A stretch of DNA of 64,000 nucleotides from positions 434,001-498,000 of the forward strand of contig NZ_NCSY01000001.1 in the NCBI RefSeq assembly GCF_002156875.1, in the 5' to 3' direction. Numbering within the stretch: position 1 is the stretch's first letter; the number at the start of each line of letters is the position of its first letter. The stretch is from Bacillus sp. EAC. Its GTDB lineage: Bacteria > Bacillota > Bacilli > Bacillales > Bacillaceae_G. Shown here piece after piece: positions 17,523 to 26,936 of the stretch. A program made the translations under genes and the position numbers. The notes below the pieces were generated by a model, which made no database searches, was not told the origin of the DNA, and was given only the letters and a program-made list of their open reading frames with translations.

Positions 17523-18470
17523 TTAAGTAATGATATCACTTTTATCTGGAGTTACTAGGTCCTTTTCCTCAATTCTCATCAATATTTCACGATTGAAATC
17601 AGTTTCAACAACCAATCTAGTTGCTTGTGATCGTATTGATTTTTCGACAATATTTCGAACAAATCTTCCATTGCTAAAATGTTGACGATTTTCGGATTTT
17701 GCTTTTGCAATTAAATCACGTAATCGAAACTCAGCCTCTCTTGATAAAATATATTCACGGTCCACAAACATTTTTTTTGATATATCGAGTAGTTCTTTCA
17801 CGTCATAATCTTGAAATGCTAGAATAAAGGGAAATCTTGATTTCAAGCCTGGATTTAAACTTAAAAAATAGTCCATTTCTGATGAATAACCAGCTAATAT
17901 TAAAACAAAATCCCCATGTTTATCTTCCATGTGTTTTACTAAAGTATCAATAGCCTCTTTACCAAAGTCTTTTTCTCCACCACGTCCTAACGAATAAGCT
18001 TCATCGATAAAAAGAATTCCACCGTTTGCCTTTTTAATTAAATCTCTAGTTTTTTGAGCAGTATGTCCGATATATTCACCAACTAAATCTGCCCTTTCAG
18101 CTTCGATTAAATGTCCTTTTGAAAGTACACCCATTTTTAAAAATAATTGACCTATTATTCTAGCAACTGTTGTTTTACCTGTACCCGGATTTCCTTTAAA
18201 TAACATATGTAAAACTTGTTTTTCAGCCTTCAAATTTAACTCTTCTCTTCTTTTATTAATAAAAATCCATGCGTAAATCTCATGAATCATTTTTTTAATT
18301 TCTTCCATTCCAATTAAGTGCCTTAGCTCATCTTCAATTTCAACTAATAATTCATGTTTAGGCTTCGAAACTGTCTCAATTATTGAATTCGGAGAAACTT
18401 CTCCTCTTTTCATTGTATTTAGCACAACATTTATTTGACCATTATCCTTTAAACGAATTGGTTGCTCCAA
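17523..18470 (-). CDS. spoVK: SpoVK, AAA ATPase needed for spore maturation
   Basis: 315-aa AAA+ protein of the CbbX/SpoVK group. Walker A is GNPGTGKTTVAR (about residues 93-104), Walker B is GGILFIDEAYSLGRGGEKDF, and the arginine-finger region is in LNPGLKSRFPF. In B. subtilis it is made in the mother cell and needed for stage V maturation. TTG at 18470 has GAGAGGTG at a 7-nt spacing; an overlapping ATG nearby is out of frame. It is separated from hflX by two plus-strand genes that are not in the B. subtilis neighbourhood. Confidence 0.9.
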   Translation of the reverse strand: MEQPIRLKDNGQINVVLNTMKRGEVSPNSIIETVSKPKHELLVEIEDELRHLIGMEEIKKMIHEIYAWIFINKRREELNLKAEKQVLHMLFKGNPGTGKTTVARIIGQLFLKMGVLSKGHLIEAERADLVGEYIGHTAQKTRDLIKKANGGILFIDEAYSLGRGGEKDFGKEAIDTLVKHMEDKHGDFVLILAGYSSEMDYFLSLNPGLKSRFPFILAFQDYDVKELLDISKKMFVDREYILSREAEFRLRDLIAKAKSENRQHFSNGRFVRNIVEKSIRSQATRLVVETDFNREILMRIEEKDLVTPDKSDIIT

Positions 18471-18690
18471 ACATGAACACCTCTCTTTATTCTGACGACA
18501 AATTTTGCTCTATTCAAAATAAAATCACGAATCGTCTCATTAATACTCGTATTTTGCGCTTTCCCGAGAAATTTCCTAATTACATTTTTACTATTATATG
18601 TCCGTAATTTTAATTTCAAAACTTTATTTCTATAAAGGTGATAGATTAATTGGATAAGTTTCTAAATATTACGAATTTTAATTTGTAATT

Positions 18691-18699
18691 TGTTATAAT
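18691..18699 (+). promoter_or_regulatory. Extended -10 promoter element overlapping the first ATG of the recombinase ORF
   Basis: TGTTATAAT at 18691-18699 matches an extended -10 (TG-N-TATAAT). It overlaps the ATG at 18698, so a transcript from here would start near 18706 and could not use that ATG. The -35 region is poor, as is common with extended -10 promoters. Confidence 0.45.
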
Positions 18700-18727
18700 G
18701 AAAAGAAAAAGAGAAGAGTTGGTTAAT

Positions 18728-19699
18728 TTGACGTTTACAAATCTAACTTCCACTAACTTAAATGATGTCATTTTGCAATTTGCCTCTCATTTAAATAGTA
18801 AGGGTAGAAAAGATTCTACGATTAAAAGATACTGTTATGATTTAGAAGATTGTTTTAGATTTTTAAAAAAGAAAGATGTAAAGCTTCATTCTTTACAAGT
18901 CCAGGATATAAATCATTATTTTCAATATTTAGCTGTTGAACGAAATTATCACGAAAAAACTTTGCATCGTATTTATGTTGTATTGAACCAGTTTTATAAA
19001 TTTTTACAACTTAAAGATTCAAGTATTCAAAACATTATTCCTTTCACTAACTATTCTGCTGGACCATCAAGAGCACTATCACCGGATGATTTTATATCAA
19101 CAATTGAAGAAGAAAAATTACTACATATTGTCCAATCTACTAACGACCTTTCTGAAAAACAACTGAAGGCTCGAGAATACTTAATGGATCGAAACGATAT
19201 TATGATTCGGTTAATGTTATTTTATGGTCTTTCCTTAAAGGAATTAATAGATTTACAAATGAGAGATATTAATTTCGCCTTAAATGAGTTAGTCGTTCAT
19301 AGTAAAGACGGATTAAAACGAAAAATAATACTTGAAAAAGAAGATCGTATCCGTTTATATCAATATTATGTAACAATACCAGAACCTGTTAGACCTCATT
19401 ATCACTCTACACATCCAATATTCGTTGCGTTTGATTTCAACCGAATGACTTTTCACTGGGTTTACGATACAGATTCACCTAAAGCATTATCCGAAATTGC
19501 ATTTCAAAAAATGTTACGACTTGAAGTGAAAAGAGCTGGTCTTAGAAAGGGACTTTGCTCACAACATTTACGAAATACATATATTTTGGGGAAAATTAAA
19601 GAAGGTATGTCATTGGAGGATATTCAACAAATTGTAGGTTTAAAAACGGCCGTTTCTTTGAAAAGGTATTACCAATTTATTGATGAACAATCATATTAA
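18728..19699 (+). CDS. Tyrosine-recombinase-family protein with degenerate active site
   Basis: About 323 aa, with an N-terminal SAM-like core-binding domain (residues to ~100) and a C-terminal catalytic fold. By eye, the first catalytic arginine (in GLRxSEL of Xer proteins) is serine in FYGLSLKELIDLQ; box II reads SQHLRNTY, keeping the arginine but with the histidine displaced; the LGH histidine is leucine in VGLKTAVS. The tyrosine is present in LKRYYQF. Activity is therefore doubtful. TTG at 18728 is a tentative start because the ATG at 18698 lies in the promoter; GAGAAG at 18711-18716 may be the binding site. No attachment sites or phage genes accompany it. Confidence 0.75.
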   Translation: MTFTNLTSTNLNDVILQFASHLNSKGRKDSTIKRYCYDLEDCFRFLKKKDVKLHSLQVQDINHYFQYLAVERNYHEKTLHRIYVVLNQFYKFLQLKDSSIQNIIPFTNYSAGPSRALSPDDFISTIEEEKLLHIVQSTNDLSEKQLKAREYLMDRNDIMIRLMLFYGLSLKELIDLQMRDINFALNELVVHSKDGLKRKIILEKEDRIRLYQYYVTIPEPVRPHYHSTHPIFVAFDFNRMTFHWVYDTDSPKALSEIAFQKMLRLEVKRAGLRKGLCSQHLRNTYILGKIKEGMSLEDIQQIVGLKTAVSLKRYYQFIDEQSY

Positions 19700-19708
19700 A
19701 AATATTGA

Positions 19709-19758
19709 AGCTAAGAAATCATTTAATCTTATGATTAATGAATTTCTTAGCTCTTTGA
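19709..19758 (+). terminator. Hairpin after the recombinase-like gene
   Basis: AGCTAAGAAAT (19709-19719) and ATTTCTTAGCT (19742-19752) form an 11-bp stem with a long A/T loop, followed by a weak CTTTG tract. Confidence 0.5.
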
Positions 19759-19770
19759 TTGTTCAGGAAA

Positions 19771-20385
19771 TTAAAGATTTCCCTTCATAAGCTCAGCAAT
19801 TTCACGCGACTGATACTTCTCCTCTTTTTGAAGAGCTGAAATAACCTTTTCTCTTCGATCAACTGAATGATTTTGACTTAATTTCTTTTTCCCTATCAAT
19901 TCTGTTACCTCGATTTCTAAACAGACTATTCCTGATAATAATTTCTCAACATATTCTTGATGATCTTCATATTTCCATGGAGAAGCTTCTCCTTTTTCAA
20001 AATAATCAGTTGTATGTAGAACAATTTTTCTCATTTCATCTTTATCTTGAATCGTTTTCACTTGCCCATAAACATGGATAGCCGTATAGTTCCAAGTTGA
20101 AACCGTATTTTTCTCTTCATACCAAGATGCTGAAACATATCCATGAGGACCTTGAAATACAACTAAACATTCTTTTCCTTCAAGACTCTTCCATTGTGGA
20201 TTTGGTTTTGCTAAATGTGTTATTAAGTACAATTTTTCATGATCTTTTTTAACTATAAAAGGTAAATGTGTTGCTTCAATTCGAACTTCATGATTGGTCG
20301 ATAGGAGAATTCCAAAACTTAATTTCTGGATTTCTGAGATGATTCGATTTATATCGTTTTCTTTAAATTCTTTTGGAACATACAT
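19771..20385 (-). CDS. PaiB-type FMN-binding split-barrel protein
   Basis: 204-aa protein of the PaiB family, named for a B. subtilis negative regulator of protease and sporulation genes. The N-terminal MYVPKEFKE, the central ATHLPFIV and HLAKPNPQWKSL, then VFQGPHGYVSASWYEEKNTVSTWNYTAIH-type residues are diagnostic of the flavin-binding split barrel. A basic, possibly helical C-terminal extension (about 165-204) follows. ATG at 20385 has GGAGAGGTG upstream. No paiA acetyltransferase is adjacent. The family's regulatory name rests on B. subtilis; a redox or FMN role is equally possible. Confidence 0.85.
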   Translation of the reverse strand: MYVPKEFKENDINRIISEIQKLSFGILLSTNHEVRIEATHLPFIVKKDHEKLYLITHLAKPNPQWKSLEGKECLVVFQGPHGYVSASWYEEKNTVSTWNYTAIHVYGQVKTIQDKDEMRKIVLHTTDYFEKGEASPWKYEDHQEYVEKLLSGIVCLEIEVTELIGKKKLSQNHSVDRREKVISALQKEEKYQSREIAELMKGNL

Positions 20386-20565
20386 TAGATGACACCTCTC
20401 CAGTTTACATAATTATTTTATCTATAATTAAGGCCGCTCTATTAAAAACTGATCCTTTAAAAGAAGGAGATTAGCGAAAAGATTTCCGATAAACTCAAAT
20501 TTTTTAAGAAGAGTATACTGTAACAAAACTTTTTCATAACAACAATCTTTTAGTGATGTGCCCAA

Positions 20566-20606
20566 ATTAAAAGAGCACTGACCATATGATCAATGCTCTC
20601 TTTTTT
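20566..20606. terminator. Terminator of miaA-hfq
   Basis: Stem with AGAGCA (20572-20577)/TGCTCT (20594-20599) extended by an internal GACC/GGTC-like helix. U-runs are available on both strands; it lies 10 nt past the hfq stop. Confidence 0.7.
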
Positions 20607-20615
20607 CGATTTATA

Positions 20616-20837
20616 TTACATTTCAATTTGTACGTTTTTTGAAGGTACAAACGTTGAAATTGCATGTTTATAAATTAATTGTTGTTTTCCTTCAACATCT
20701 AACAATACCGTAAAATTGTCAAAGCTTTTTACTTTCCCTTTTATTTGGAAACCATTAAGTAAAAATACTGTAACCGCTAGATTGTCTTTACGTAATTGGT
20801 TTAAGAACTGGTCTTGAATATTGATTGATGTTTTCAT
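20616..20837 (-). CDS. hfq: Hfq, RNA chaperone
   Basis: 73-aa Sm-fold protein, the normal Gram-positive length. Sm1 is visible in [28 protein letters not shown]-type sequence (residues 8-35) and Sm2 in [14 protein letters not shown] (about 54-67), where the usual YKHAIST box is intact. It forms a hexamer that binds small RNAs and A-rich tracts. Encoded 23 nt after miaA with GGAGGAAAAAGAC before its ATG, as in most Bacillus. Confidence 0.97.
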   Translation of the reverse strand: MKTSINIQDQFLNQLRKDNLAVTVFLLNGFQIKGKVKSFDNFTVLLDVEGKQQLIYKHAISTFVPSKNVQIEM

Positions 20838-20860
20838 GTCTTTTTCCTCCTCTTCTACCT

Positions 20861-21826
20861 CTACATATATTTATTCGAGATTAAATAGCCCTTTCCTTCA
20901 ATTAGAGCTAAAATTTCCTCATTTTTTATAGCAAAATTTTGTCCATTCATGTCAAACCAGTGAATGTTCATCTTATTTCTAAACCATGTCATTTGTCTTT
21001 TTGCATATCTCCGAGAACTTTGTTTAATTAAGTTAATCGCTTCTTCTTTCGACAAAATTCCATTAAAGTAATCATACAGCTCTTTGTAGCCAATCGCCTG
21101 CACTGATTGACAATTTTGAATGCCTTTATCAAAAAGCATTTTTGCTTCGTCAATTAACCCTTGCTGAATCATCAAATCTACACGTAAGTTAATTCGACTA
21201 TACAAAAGATCCCGTTCCATTGATAATCCTATGATCTCAGCATCGTACAAATATTCTGGCTCTTTTTTAAATGCGGTTTCTGAAAACTTTTGACCTGTTA
21301 ATTTAAAAACCTCAATCGCTCGAATTACTCTTCTAACATTATTCATATGTATTTGCTTAGCGCTCTCTGGATCAATTTCCTTCAACTGATTATGCAATGC
21401 TTTATTACCAAATGCCATTGCATACCCTTCAAGTTGACTACGAAGATGTTCATCCAATTCTTGTTCTGCAAATTCATACTGTGTTAATACACTTTGAATA
21501 TATAGTCCTGTTCCACCAACTATTATTGGGACCTTACCTCGTTTAGTAATTTCTTGAATTTTTTCACGAGCTAGTGTTTGAAAATCTGCTACTGTAAATG
21601 AAGCTTTTGGATCAAGAAAATCAATCAAATGGTGTGGAATACCTTCTTTTTCTTCTTCTGTTACTTTTGCAGCTCCAATGTTTAACTCTTTATACACTTG
21701 TGTAGCATCACCGTTAATTACTTCACCATCTAGTGCTTTCGCTAACTCGATACTCAGTTTTGTCTTTCCTACAGCAGTAGGACCTACAATGACTATTACT
21801 TTTTGCATATTTACCATTGTAATCAC
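20861..21826 (-). CDS. miaA: MiaA, tRNA dimethylallyltransferase
   Basis: 321-aa enzyme that adds an isopentenyl group to A37 of tRNAs reading UNN codons. The P-loop [11 protein letters not shown] is at residues 15-25, [15 protein letters not shown] at 39-53 and the conserved [11 protein letters not shown] near 102. The MTWFRNK motif is near the C-terminus. The GTG at 21826 is accepted with AAAGGCG upstream; in-frame ATGs 9 and 18 nt downstream are alternatives. It is the first gene of miaA-hfq. Confidence 0.95.
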   Translation of the reverse strand: MITMVNMQKVIVIVGPTAVGKTKLSIELAKALDGEVINGDATQVYKELNIGAAKVTEEEKEGIPHHLIDFLDPKASFTVADFQTLAREKIQEITKRGKVPIIVGGTGLYIQSVLTQYEFAEQELDEHLRSQLEGYAMAFGNKALHNQLKEIDPESAKQIHMNNVRRVIRAIEVFKLTGQKFSETAFKKEPEYLYDAEIIGLSMERDLLYSRINLRVDLMIQQGLIDEAKMLFDKGIQNCQSVQAIGYKELYDYFNGILSKEEAINLIKQSSRRYAKRQMTWFRNKMNIHWFDMNGQNFAIKNEEILALIEGKGYLISNKYM

Positions 21827-22022
21827 TTATACGCCTTTCTATACAGCCTATTGCATACTAACAAACATCATTTTTATTGATACATAACTACCTTAGTTAT
21901 ACCATATTTATACAAAAAGTCCAATCAGTTGTGAGCGTTTTCACAAATATGTAAAATAATCTTTTATTTTTACTTAATTAAAAGTAAACTTGATTTAATA
22001 ATTAGAAAAACGAGGTATTTCC

Positions 22023-23879
22023 ATGCCAGATTGGTCTTATCACACACTATTTAAACCGATACTCTCAAACTTTTCATCTAGTAATTCTAGAGAGTTTATT
22101 CACAAAGGAATGAACACGGTTACTAGGATACCATTTGGGAAAAAAATGATTCGATTTTTAGGACATTTTGAAACAAACCAAAAACTAAAACAAGAAGTAT
22201 TTGATTTTAGCGTAAAAAATCCGATTGGACTTTCATCCTTAATTGATCCATTTCTATCAGGTACAAATGCATTTATGAATTTAGGATTTGGCATCATTGA
22301 AATTGGCCCATTTTCAACCAACCCGTCCACTGAAACTTTAATACCAATGATTGATTTAAAAAACGATCAAGTTATTAAGTATGAACAAGTAAAAACGTTA
22401 CATTTAGATGCAGCAATTAAAAAGCTATCCAAAATAGATAAATCAGTACCCATTTCAGTTAGGGTAATAGGTAATTTAAATGAATTTCAAATGATTGAAT
22501 CTAAAATCGCCCCATTTGTTGATATTTTTGTCATTGATTACTCACTATACAACGAGATATACAAACATCAATTTATTCCTAAAAAGCCTATTTGCCTTTC
22601 CGTCCAACCGTATGAATTAGAAAGTGTTGTTAGTTCTATTAATAATATTTCCTATGAATCTATATTAATAGAAGAAAATCCACTTAATTCACATGAGGAA
22701 AATAAAAAAGGACTGCTTCATTTTATAAACCTATTAAAACACACTTCGTATAAAGGACCTATTTTTACGAAAGGTGGAATTATAGAACCAATTGATGCGA
22801 TTGAAATACTAGATGCAGGTGCTAATTTAGTATTCCTGACTCATGGATATGTGATCAGTGGACCTGGGCTGCCTAAAAGAATAAATGAAGCACAATTAAA
22901 TCAACAGCAACATGCTGATTCTATTTCCAAGGGATGGATTTGGTATTTTTTATTTGGATTCATAATGTTTTTTGGAGGACTTCTCGCATTAATTGTAAGT
23001 GTTTTCGGCACAATTCTTCCATATGATGAAAATTTCTTACATATGACTAGAGAGACAATCTTTCAATTTAATCAAAGAATCCTACTTTTTATGTCTCATG
23101 ACCGAATGACTCTTTCAGGAACAATTCTATCAGGTGGAATATTATTTATGTCCCTAGCTCTATTCGGCATTCGACAAAAATTCCATTGGACAATACAAAT
23201 TTCAAATAGTAGTGCCATAACAGGTTTTTTAGCTATATTTCTATTTATTGGATTCGGTTATTTTGATTGGTTGCATGCATTATTTTGGTTAATTTTGCTC
23301 CCTTTCTTCCTAATCGGATATTTCAGTACAAAGGGTTTGAATGAGAAACCTACCTCACACAACTTATTTAACAATCGTTTTTGGAAAAAGAGTTTAATAG
23401 GTCAATTATGTTTTATAATCCTAGGCTTCTCTATCGTTTTAGGAGGATTAGTCATAGCGTTTGTCGGAATAACAACTACCTTTGTTTCAACGGACTTAGA
23501 CTATTTATGTATAACTCCATCACAAATCAATCAATTTAATGAACGATTAATCCCCGTCATCTCTCATGATCGAGCAGGTTTTGGAGGTGGACTCATAAGT
23601 GTAGGTCTTATTGTGTTAATGCTTTCTTTGTGGGGCTTTCGTCAAGGTGAAAAATGGATCTGGTGGACATTATTTTTAGGAAGTATACCTGCTTTTTATA
23701 CAGCATTTGCAATTCATTTTATGATTGGCTATACGGATTTTATTCACCTTCTCCCACCAGTAATTGCGACTTTACTCTTAGTAATTGGATTACTTATGTC
23801 TTATCAATTTTTACATTTAAAGAATGAAACTATGATTAAATCGGAGAGTGTTGATCATGCAACAATTAAAGATATTTAA
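22023..23879 (+). CDS. Dihydroorotate-dehydrogenase-like domain fused to a duplicated membrane domain
   Basis: 618-aa two-part protein. Residues 1 to ~290 resemble a class 2 DHODH barrel: NPIGLSSLIDPFLSG, GFGIIEIGPFSTNPSTE, and at the end TKGGIIEPIDAIEILDAGAN and GPGLPKRINEA. The usual substrate-binding FDKNG and NxSSPN motifs are not recognisable, so DHODH activity is doubtful. From ~303 to ~610 there are about eight transmembrane segments in two similar halves, marked by QFNQRILLFMSHDR (about 346-359) and QFNERLIPVISHDR (about 503-516), each followed by a glycine-rich helix ending in FGIRQ or WGFRQ. Start ATG at 22023 follows CGAGGTATTTCC. Overlaps the esterase gene. Confidence 0.65.
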   Translation: MPDWSYHTLFKPILSNFSSSNSREFIHKGMNTVTRIPFGKKMIRFLGHFETNQKLKQEVFDFSVKNPIGLSSLIDPFLSGTNAFMNLGFGIIEIGPFSTNPSTETLIPMIDLKNDQVIKYEQVKTLHLDAAIKKLSKIDKSVPISVRVIGNLNEFQMIESKIAPFVDIFVIDYSLYNEIYKHQFIPKKPICLSVQPYELESVVSSINNISYESILIEENPLNSHEENKKGLLHFINLLKHTSYKGPIFTKGGIIEPIDAIEILDAGANLVFLTHGYVISGPGLPKRINEAQLNQQQHADSISKGWIWYFLFGFIMFFGGLLALIVSVFGTILPYDENFLHMTRETIFQFNQRILLFMSHDRMTLSGTILSGGILFMSLALFGIRQKFHWTIQISNSSAITGFLAIFLFIGFGYFDWLHALFWLILLPFFLIGYFSTKGLNEKPTSHNLFNNRFWKKSLIGQLCFIILGFSIVLGGLVIAFVGITTTFVSTDLDYLCITPSQINQFNERLIPVISHDRAGFGGGLISVGLIVLMLSLWGFRQGEKWIWWTLFLGSIPAFYTAFAIHFMIGYTDFIHLLPPVIATLLLVIGLLMSYQFLHLKNETMIKSESVDHATIKDI

Positions 23880-24654
23880 ATTAAATAGTCCACAGCTACA
23901 ACGTTCAAAGACAATTCGTGTTTTTTTACCAATTGATTATGAAATAAATCCTTCTAAACGTTTTGAAGTCATTTACATGCATGATGGACAAAATTTATTT
24001 GATCCTGAAACCTCTTCATTTGGTAATCATTGGAGAATTCCAGAAACTTTAAATGAATTTCAACAATCTAATGAACTTGAAGGGAAAATTGTTATAGGGA
24101 TTGACTGTAGCAACGGGTTAAAGAGGTTGGATGAATATTCTCCTTGGATGAATCACGAAATTGGAAAGCATTTTAATGAAAATAGACCAGCTGGTGGAGA
24201 AGCTTTTGATTATTTAAAATTTATTGTTGAAACAGTAAAACCAACAATTGATCTAACATTTCGAACGAAGCCTGATAAGGAACATACTACCATTGCAGGT
24301 AGTTCGATGGGTGGTTTGGTGTCCTTAGTTGCAGGTTTTCTATATCCAGATATTTTTTCTAAAGTTGGTGCGTTTTCACCTTCAATTTGGTTTGCAAAAG
24401 ACGACTTCTATTCGTTTATCAAAGAAAATGTTTCAAAAGTTAAATTAAGAATTTATTTAGATATTGGTACAGATGAAGGAGATACTACTGAATCAAAGAT
24501 TAAATCAGTTCAAGATGCCATTGAATTAAACGATTTATTATTATCGAATGGACAAATAAGTGAACAGTTAAAATTTATTATTGATCAAAATGCCAAACAT
24601 AATGAAATTGCATGGGCAAGTAGATTTCCTGGCTTTATACGTTGGATAGGATGA
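23857..24654 (+). CDS. Alpha/beta-hydrolase esterase (esterase D / enterochelin-esterase-like)
   Basis: 265-aa esterase. Early TIRVFLPIDYE and EVIYMHDGQNLFDP (about residues 35-50) give the oxyanion region. The nucleophile elbow is AGSSMGGLVSL (about 147-157), an acidic residue follows in DIGTDEGDT, and the likely catalytic histidine is in NAKHNEIAW near the C-terminus. ATG at 23857 is preferred (GGAG 10 nt upstream); the gene starts inside the previous one with a 23-nt overlap in a different frame, so translation is probably coupled. Natural substrate unknown. Confidence 0.85.
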   Translation: MQQLKIFKLNSPQLQRSKTIRVFLPIDYEINPSKRFEVIYMHDGQNLFDPETSSFGNHWRIPETLNEFQQSNELEGKIVIGIDCSNGLKRLDEYSPWMNHEIGKHFNENRPAGGEAFDYLKFIVETVKPTIDLTFRTKPDKEHTTIAGSSMGGLVSLVAGFLYPDIFSKVGAFSPSIWFAKDDFYSFIKENVSKVKLRIYLDIGTDEGDTTESKIKSVQDAIELNDLLLSNGQISEQLKFIIDQNAKHNEIAWASRFPGFIRWIG

Positions 24655-24656
24655 AA

Positions 24657-24692
24657 CAAAAAGGCTTGAGTGAACTAAACTCAGCCTTTTTT
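24657..24692 (+). terminator. Terminator of the DHODH-like/esterase operon
   Basis: Stem AAAAGGCT...GAGT with ACTC...AGCCTTTT (24659-24671/24679-24692), ending in TTTTTT, immediately after the esterase stop. Confidence 0.85.
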
Positions 24693-24745
24693 GATTCAAT
24701 CAAATTTACCAATTCTGCTGTACTCATTTTACATAATAATGAGAT

Positions 24746-25750
24746 TTATTTTACCTCATTACCAAAGAAGTGTTCACAAACGCTAGAAATTCGTTCTAAA
24801 TCTACATTTCCACCAGAAATAATTGCAACAACTTTTTTATCTCTCACATATTTTTCAGCCTTACCAGATAAAATTGCTGCTGTTGCTAATGCACCAGCAC
24901 CTTCTACAACTACCTTACCTCTTTGAAGTAAATCTTTCATCGAAACTTCTAATTCTTCTTCACTTACTGTAATAATCTCTGTTACTAATTCTTTTACAAT
25001 GTTAAAGGTTAGTGTCCCTGGTACCTTTACAGCACATCCATCAGCAATTGTTGGAGCAACATAATGGCTGACAATCTCTCCTGCATCGATTGAAGCCTTC
25101 ATTCCATGAACATTATCTGCTTGTACACCAATTATATTTATGGATGGATTAAATGATTTTAGTGCGACTGCTATACCCGAAATGATTCCTCCCCCACCAA
25201 TTGGGACGATTACTGTTTCTACATCCCAAAGATCGTCAAGAATTTCTAACCCAATAGTTCCTTGTCCAGCCATAATATAAATATCATCGAATGGATGTAA
25301 AAATGTTTCTCCAGTTTCATTTCGTATTTTCGCACAATATTCCTTCGCATCATCGAATGTTTCACCGTGTAAAATGATGTTTGATCCGTATCCTTCTGTA
25401 GCTTGAACTTTCGCTTTTGGTGCGGTTGCTGGCATGATAATTTTGCTTTTAATATGTAAAAGTCTAGACGATAATGCCACACCTTGAGCGTGGTTCCCTG
25501 CCGAACATGCAATTACTCCTTTATTCCGTTCTTCATCTGTTAAATGGGAGATTTTGTTGAAAGCCCCTCTAAATTTGAAAGAACCTGTTAACTGCATATT
25601 TTCCAGCTTCAAATAAATCTCTCCACCTGTTTTAGAAGTTAAGTAAAAAGATTTCACCAACGGAGTTTTGCGGACATTTCCATCTAATAATTGGCTTGCT
25701 GCTTTTATTTCTTTTATTGATAGTGGCAATGAATTTAAATTAAAGTTCAA
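24746..25750 (-). CDS. tdcB: Catabolic-type threonine dehydratase (short form)
   Basis: 334-aa PLP enzyme of the serine/threonine dehydratase family. The cofactor lysine is in SFKFRGAF (about residues 55-62), SAGNHAQGVA is at ~83, and the phosphate-binding GGGGIISG at ~182. It stops without an ACT-like regulatory domain, matching the short TdcB class that converts threonine to 2-oxobutyrate and ammonia. TTG at 25750 behind AAGGATGG. It lies downstream of tdh-kbl but after a terminator, so is likely a separate unit. A serine dehydratase or racemase activity cannot be excluded. Confidence 0.85.
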   Translation of the reverse strand: MNFNLNSLPLSIKEIKAASQLLDGNVRKTPLVKSFYLTSKTGGEIYLKLENMQLTGSFKFRGAFNKISHLTDEERNKGVIACSAGNHAQGVALSSRLLHIKSKIIMPATAPKAKVQATEGYGSNIILHGETFDDAKEYCAKIRNETGETFLHPFDDIYIMAGQGTIGLEILDDLWDVETVIVPIGGGGIISGIAVALKSFNPSINIIGVQADNVHGMKASIDAGEIVSHYVAPTIADGCAVKVPGTLTFNIVKELVTEIITVSEEELEVSMKDLLQRGKVVVEGAGALATAAILSGKAEKYVRDKKVVAIISGGNVDLERISSVCEHFFGNEVK

Positions 25751-25853
25751 TCTTTACCATCCTTTTTAAATGCTTTCTTTTTACAAGTATGTATTATACC
25801 CACTATCAATAAGTTTGTATCAAACCGGTTAACAACATTCTTTTAAAATAAAT

Positions 25854-25885
25854 AAAAAAGAAGGGACCATAATCCCTTCTTTTTC
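25854..25885. terminator. Terminator of kbl-tdh
   Basis: AGAAGGGA/TCCCTTCT stem (25859-25866/25873-25880) with A and T runs on both sides; 20 nt beyond the tdh stop. Confidence 0.85.
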
Positions 25886-25904
25886 GCTTTTATTCGTATA
25901 TGTT

Positions 25905-26882
25905 TTATGCTTTGATAACACCGTCAGTAGGTACGTTTAATTTTGTTGATAATTTGTCTAACATATCTTTCGTCATCAGGTCTAAATCAAATTTAGGATC
26001 AAATCCCCATTCTGCTTTCGCAGCAGAACAATCAATTGAATTTGGCCATGAATTTGCAATTCCTTGTCTAATTGGATCAACATTGAAATCTAAAGTAAAT
26101 TCTGGGATGAACTTACGAATAGAAGCAGCAATTTGTGTAGGCTCAAATGACATTGCTGTAATATTAAATGCATTACGATGCTTTAAATTTTTTGGATCTG
26201 CTTCCATCAATTTAATAATCGCATCAATTGCATCAGGCATATACATCATGTCCATAAAAGTACCTTCGCCTATAAATGAAGTATATTTCTTTTGTTTAAG
26301 TGCCTCATAGTAAATATCTACTGCGTAGTCTGTTGTGCCTCCACCTGGAACTGTATCATATGAAATTAATCCCGGGAATCTAACACCACGAGTGTCCACG
26401 CCAAATTTCTCGAAGTAGTAATCACAAAGTAGCTCGCCTGCCACTTTTGTTACACCATACATCGTTGTTGGACGTTGAATGGTATCTTGAGGTGTATTAT
26501 CTTTTGGTGTATCAGGTCCAAAAGCTCCAATTGAACTTGGAGTAAAAAACTTTAATCCTAATTCTCTTGCTACTTCAAGCGCATTAACTAATCCACCCAT
26601 ATTTAAATCCCAAGCTAATGTTGGTTTTGCTTCTGCCACTGCCGAAAGTAAAGCAGCTAAATGAATAAAAGTATCAACTTCATACTTTTTAGCAATTTCT
26701 AACATTTTTTCTTTATCCATTACATCTAATATTTCAAAATGTCCATCTTCAGTTATCGGACTACCTTCAATACGACGAATATCAGTAGCTACAACATTAT
26801 CAATACCATAGTCTCTACGTAAACGCATTGTTAATTCAGAACCGATTTGTCCAAAACAACCCGTGATTAAAATCTTTTTCAT
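25905..26882 (-). CDS. tdh: L-threonine 3-dehydrogenase, short-chain (epimerase-like) type
   Basis: 325-aa NAD-dependent epimerase-fold enzyme. The nucleotide-binding start is [15 protein letters not shown] (residues 2-16), DIRR follows strand 2, and the catalytic YGVTK motif (YxxxK, about residues 141-145) is present in [15 protein letters not shown]. This differs from the zinc-dependent MDR-type Tdh of E. coli. It oxidises threonine to 2-amino-3-ketobutyrate, the substrate of the adjacent Kbl. GGTGGAG precedes the ATG; it starts 54 nt after kbl. Confidence 0.92.
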   Translation of the reverse strand: MKKILITGCFGQIGSELTMRLRRDYGIDNVVATDIRRIEGSPITEDGHFEILDVMDKEKMLEIAKKYEVDTFIHLAALLSAVAEAKPTLAWDLNMGGLVNALEVARELGLKFFTPSSIGAFGPDTPKDNTPQDTIQRPTTMYGVTKVAGELLCDYYFEKFGVDTRGVRFPGLISYDTVPGGGTTDYAVDIYYEALKQKKYTSFIGEGTFMDMMYMPDAIDAIIKLMEADPKNLKHRNAFNITAMSFEPTQIAASIRKFIPEFTLDFNVDPIRQGIANSWPNSIDCSAAKAEWGFDPKFDLDLMTKDMLDKLSTKLNVPTDGVIKA

Positions 26883-26936
26883 TCCTTACTCCACCTTTAA
26901 AAATAATAAACAACATTTCAAAATAAATCTTAATGA

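Noticed and set aside
18698-19699. Recombinase-like gene as a prophage or ICE integrase
   Set aside because: No att repeats, no phage or conjugation genes, and the active site looks degenerate; the neighbours are core genes.
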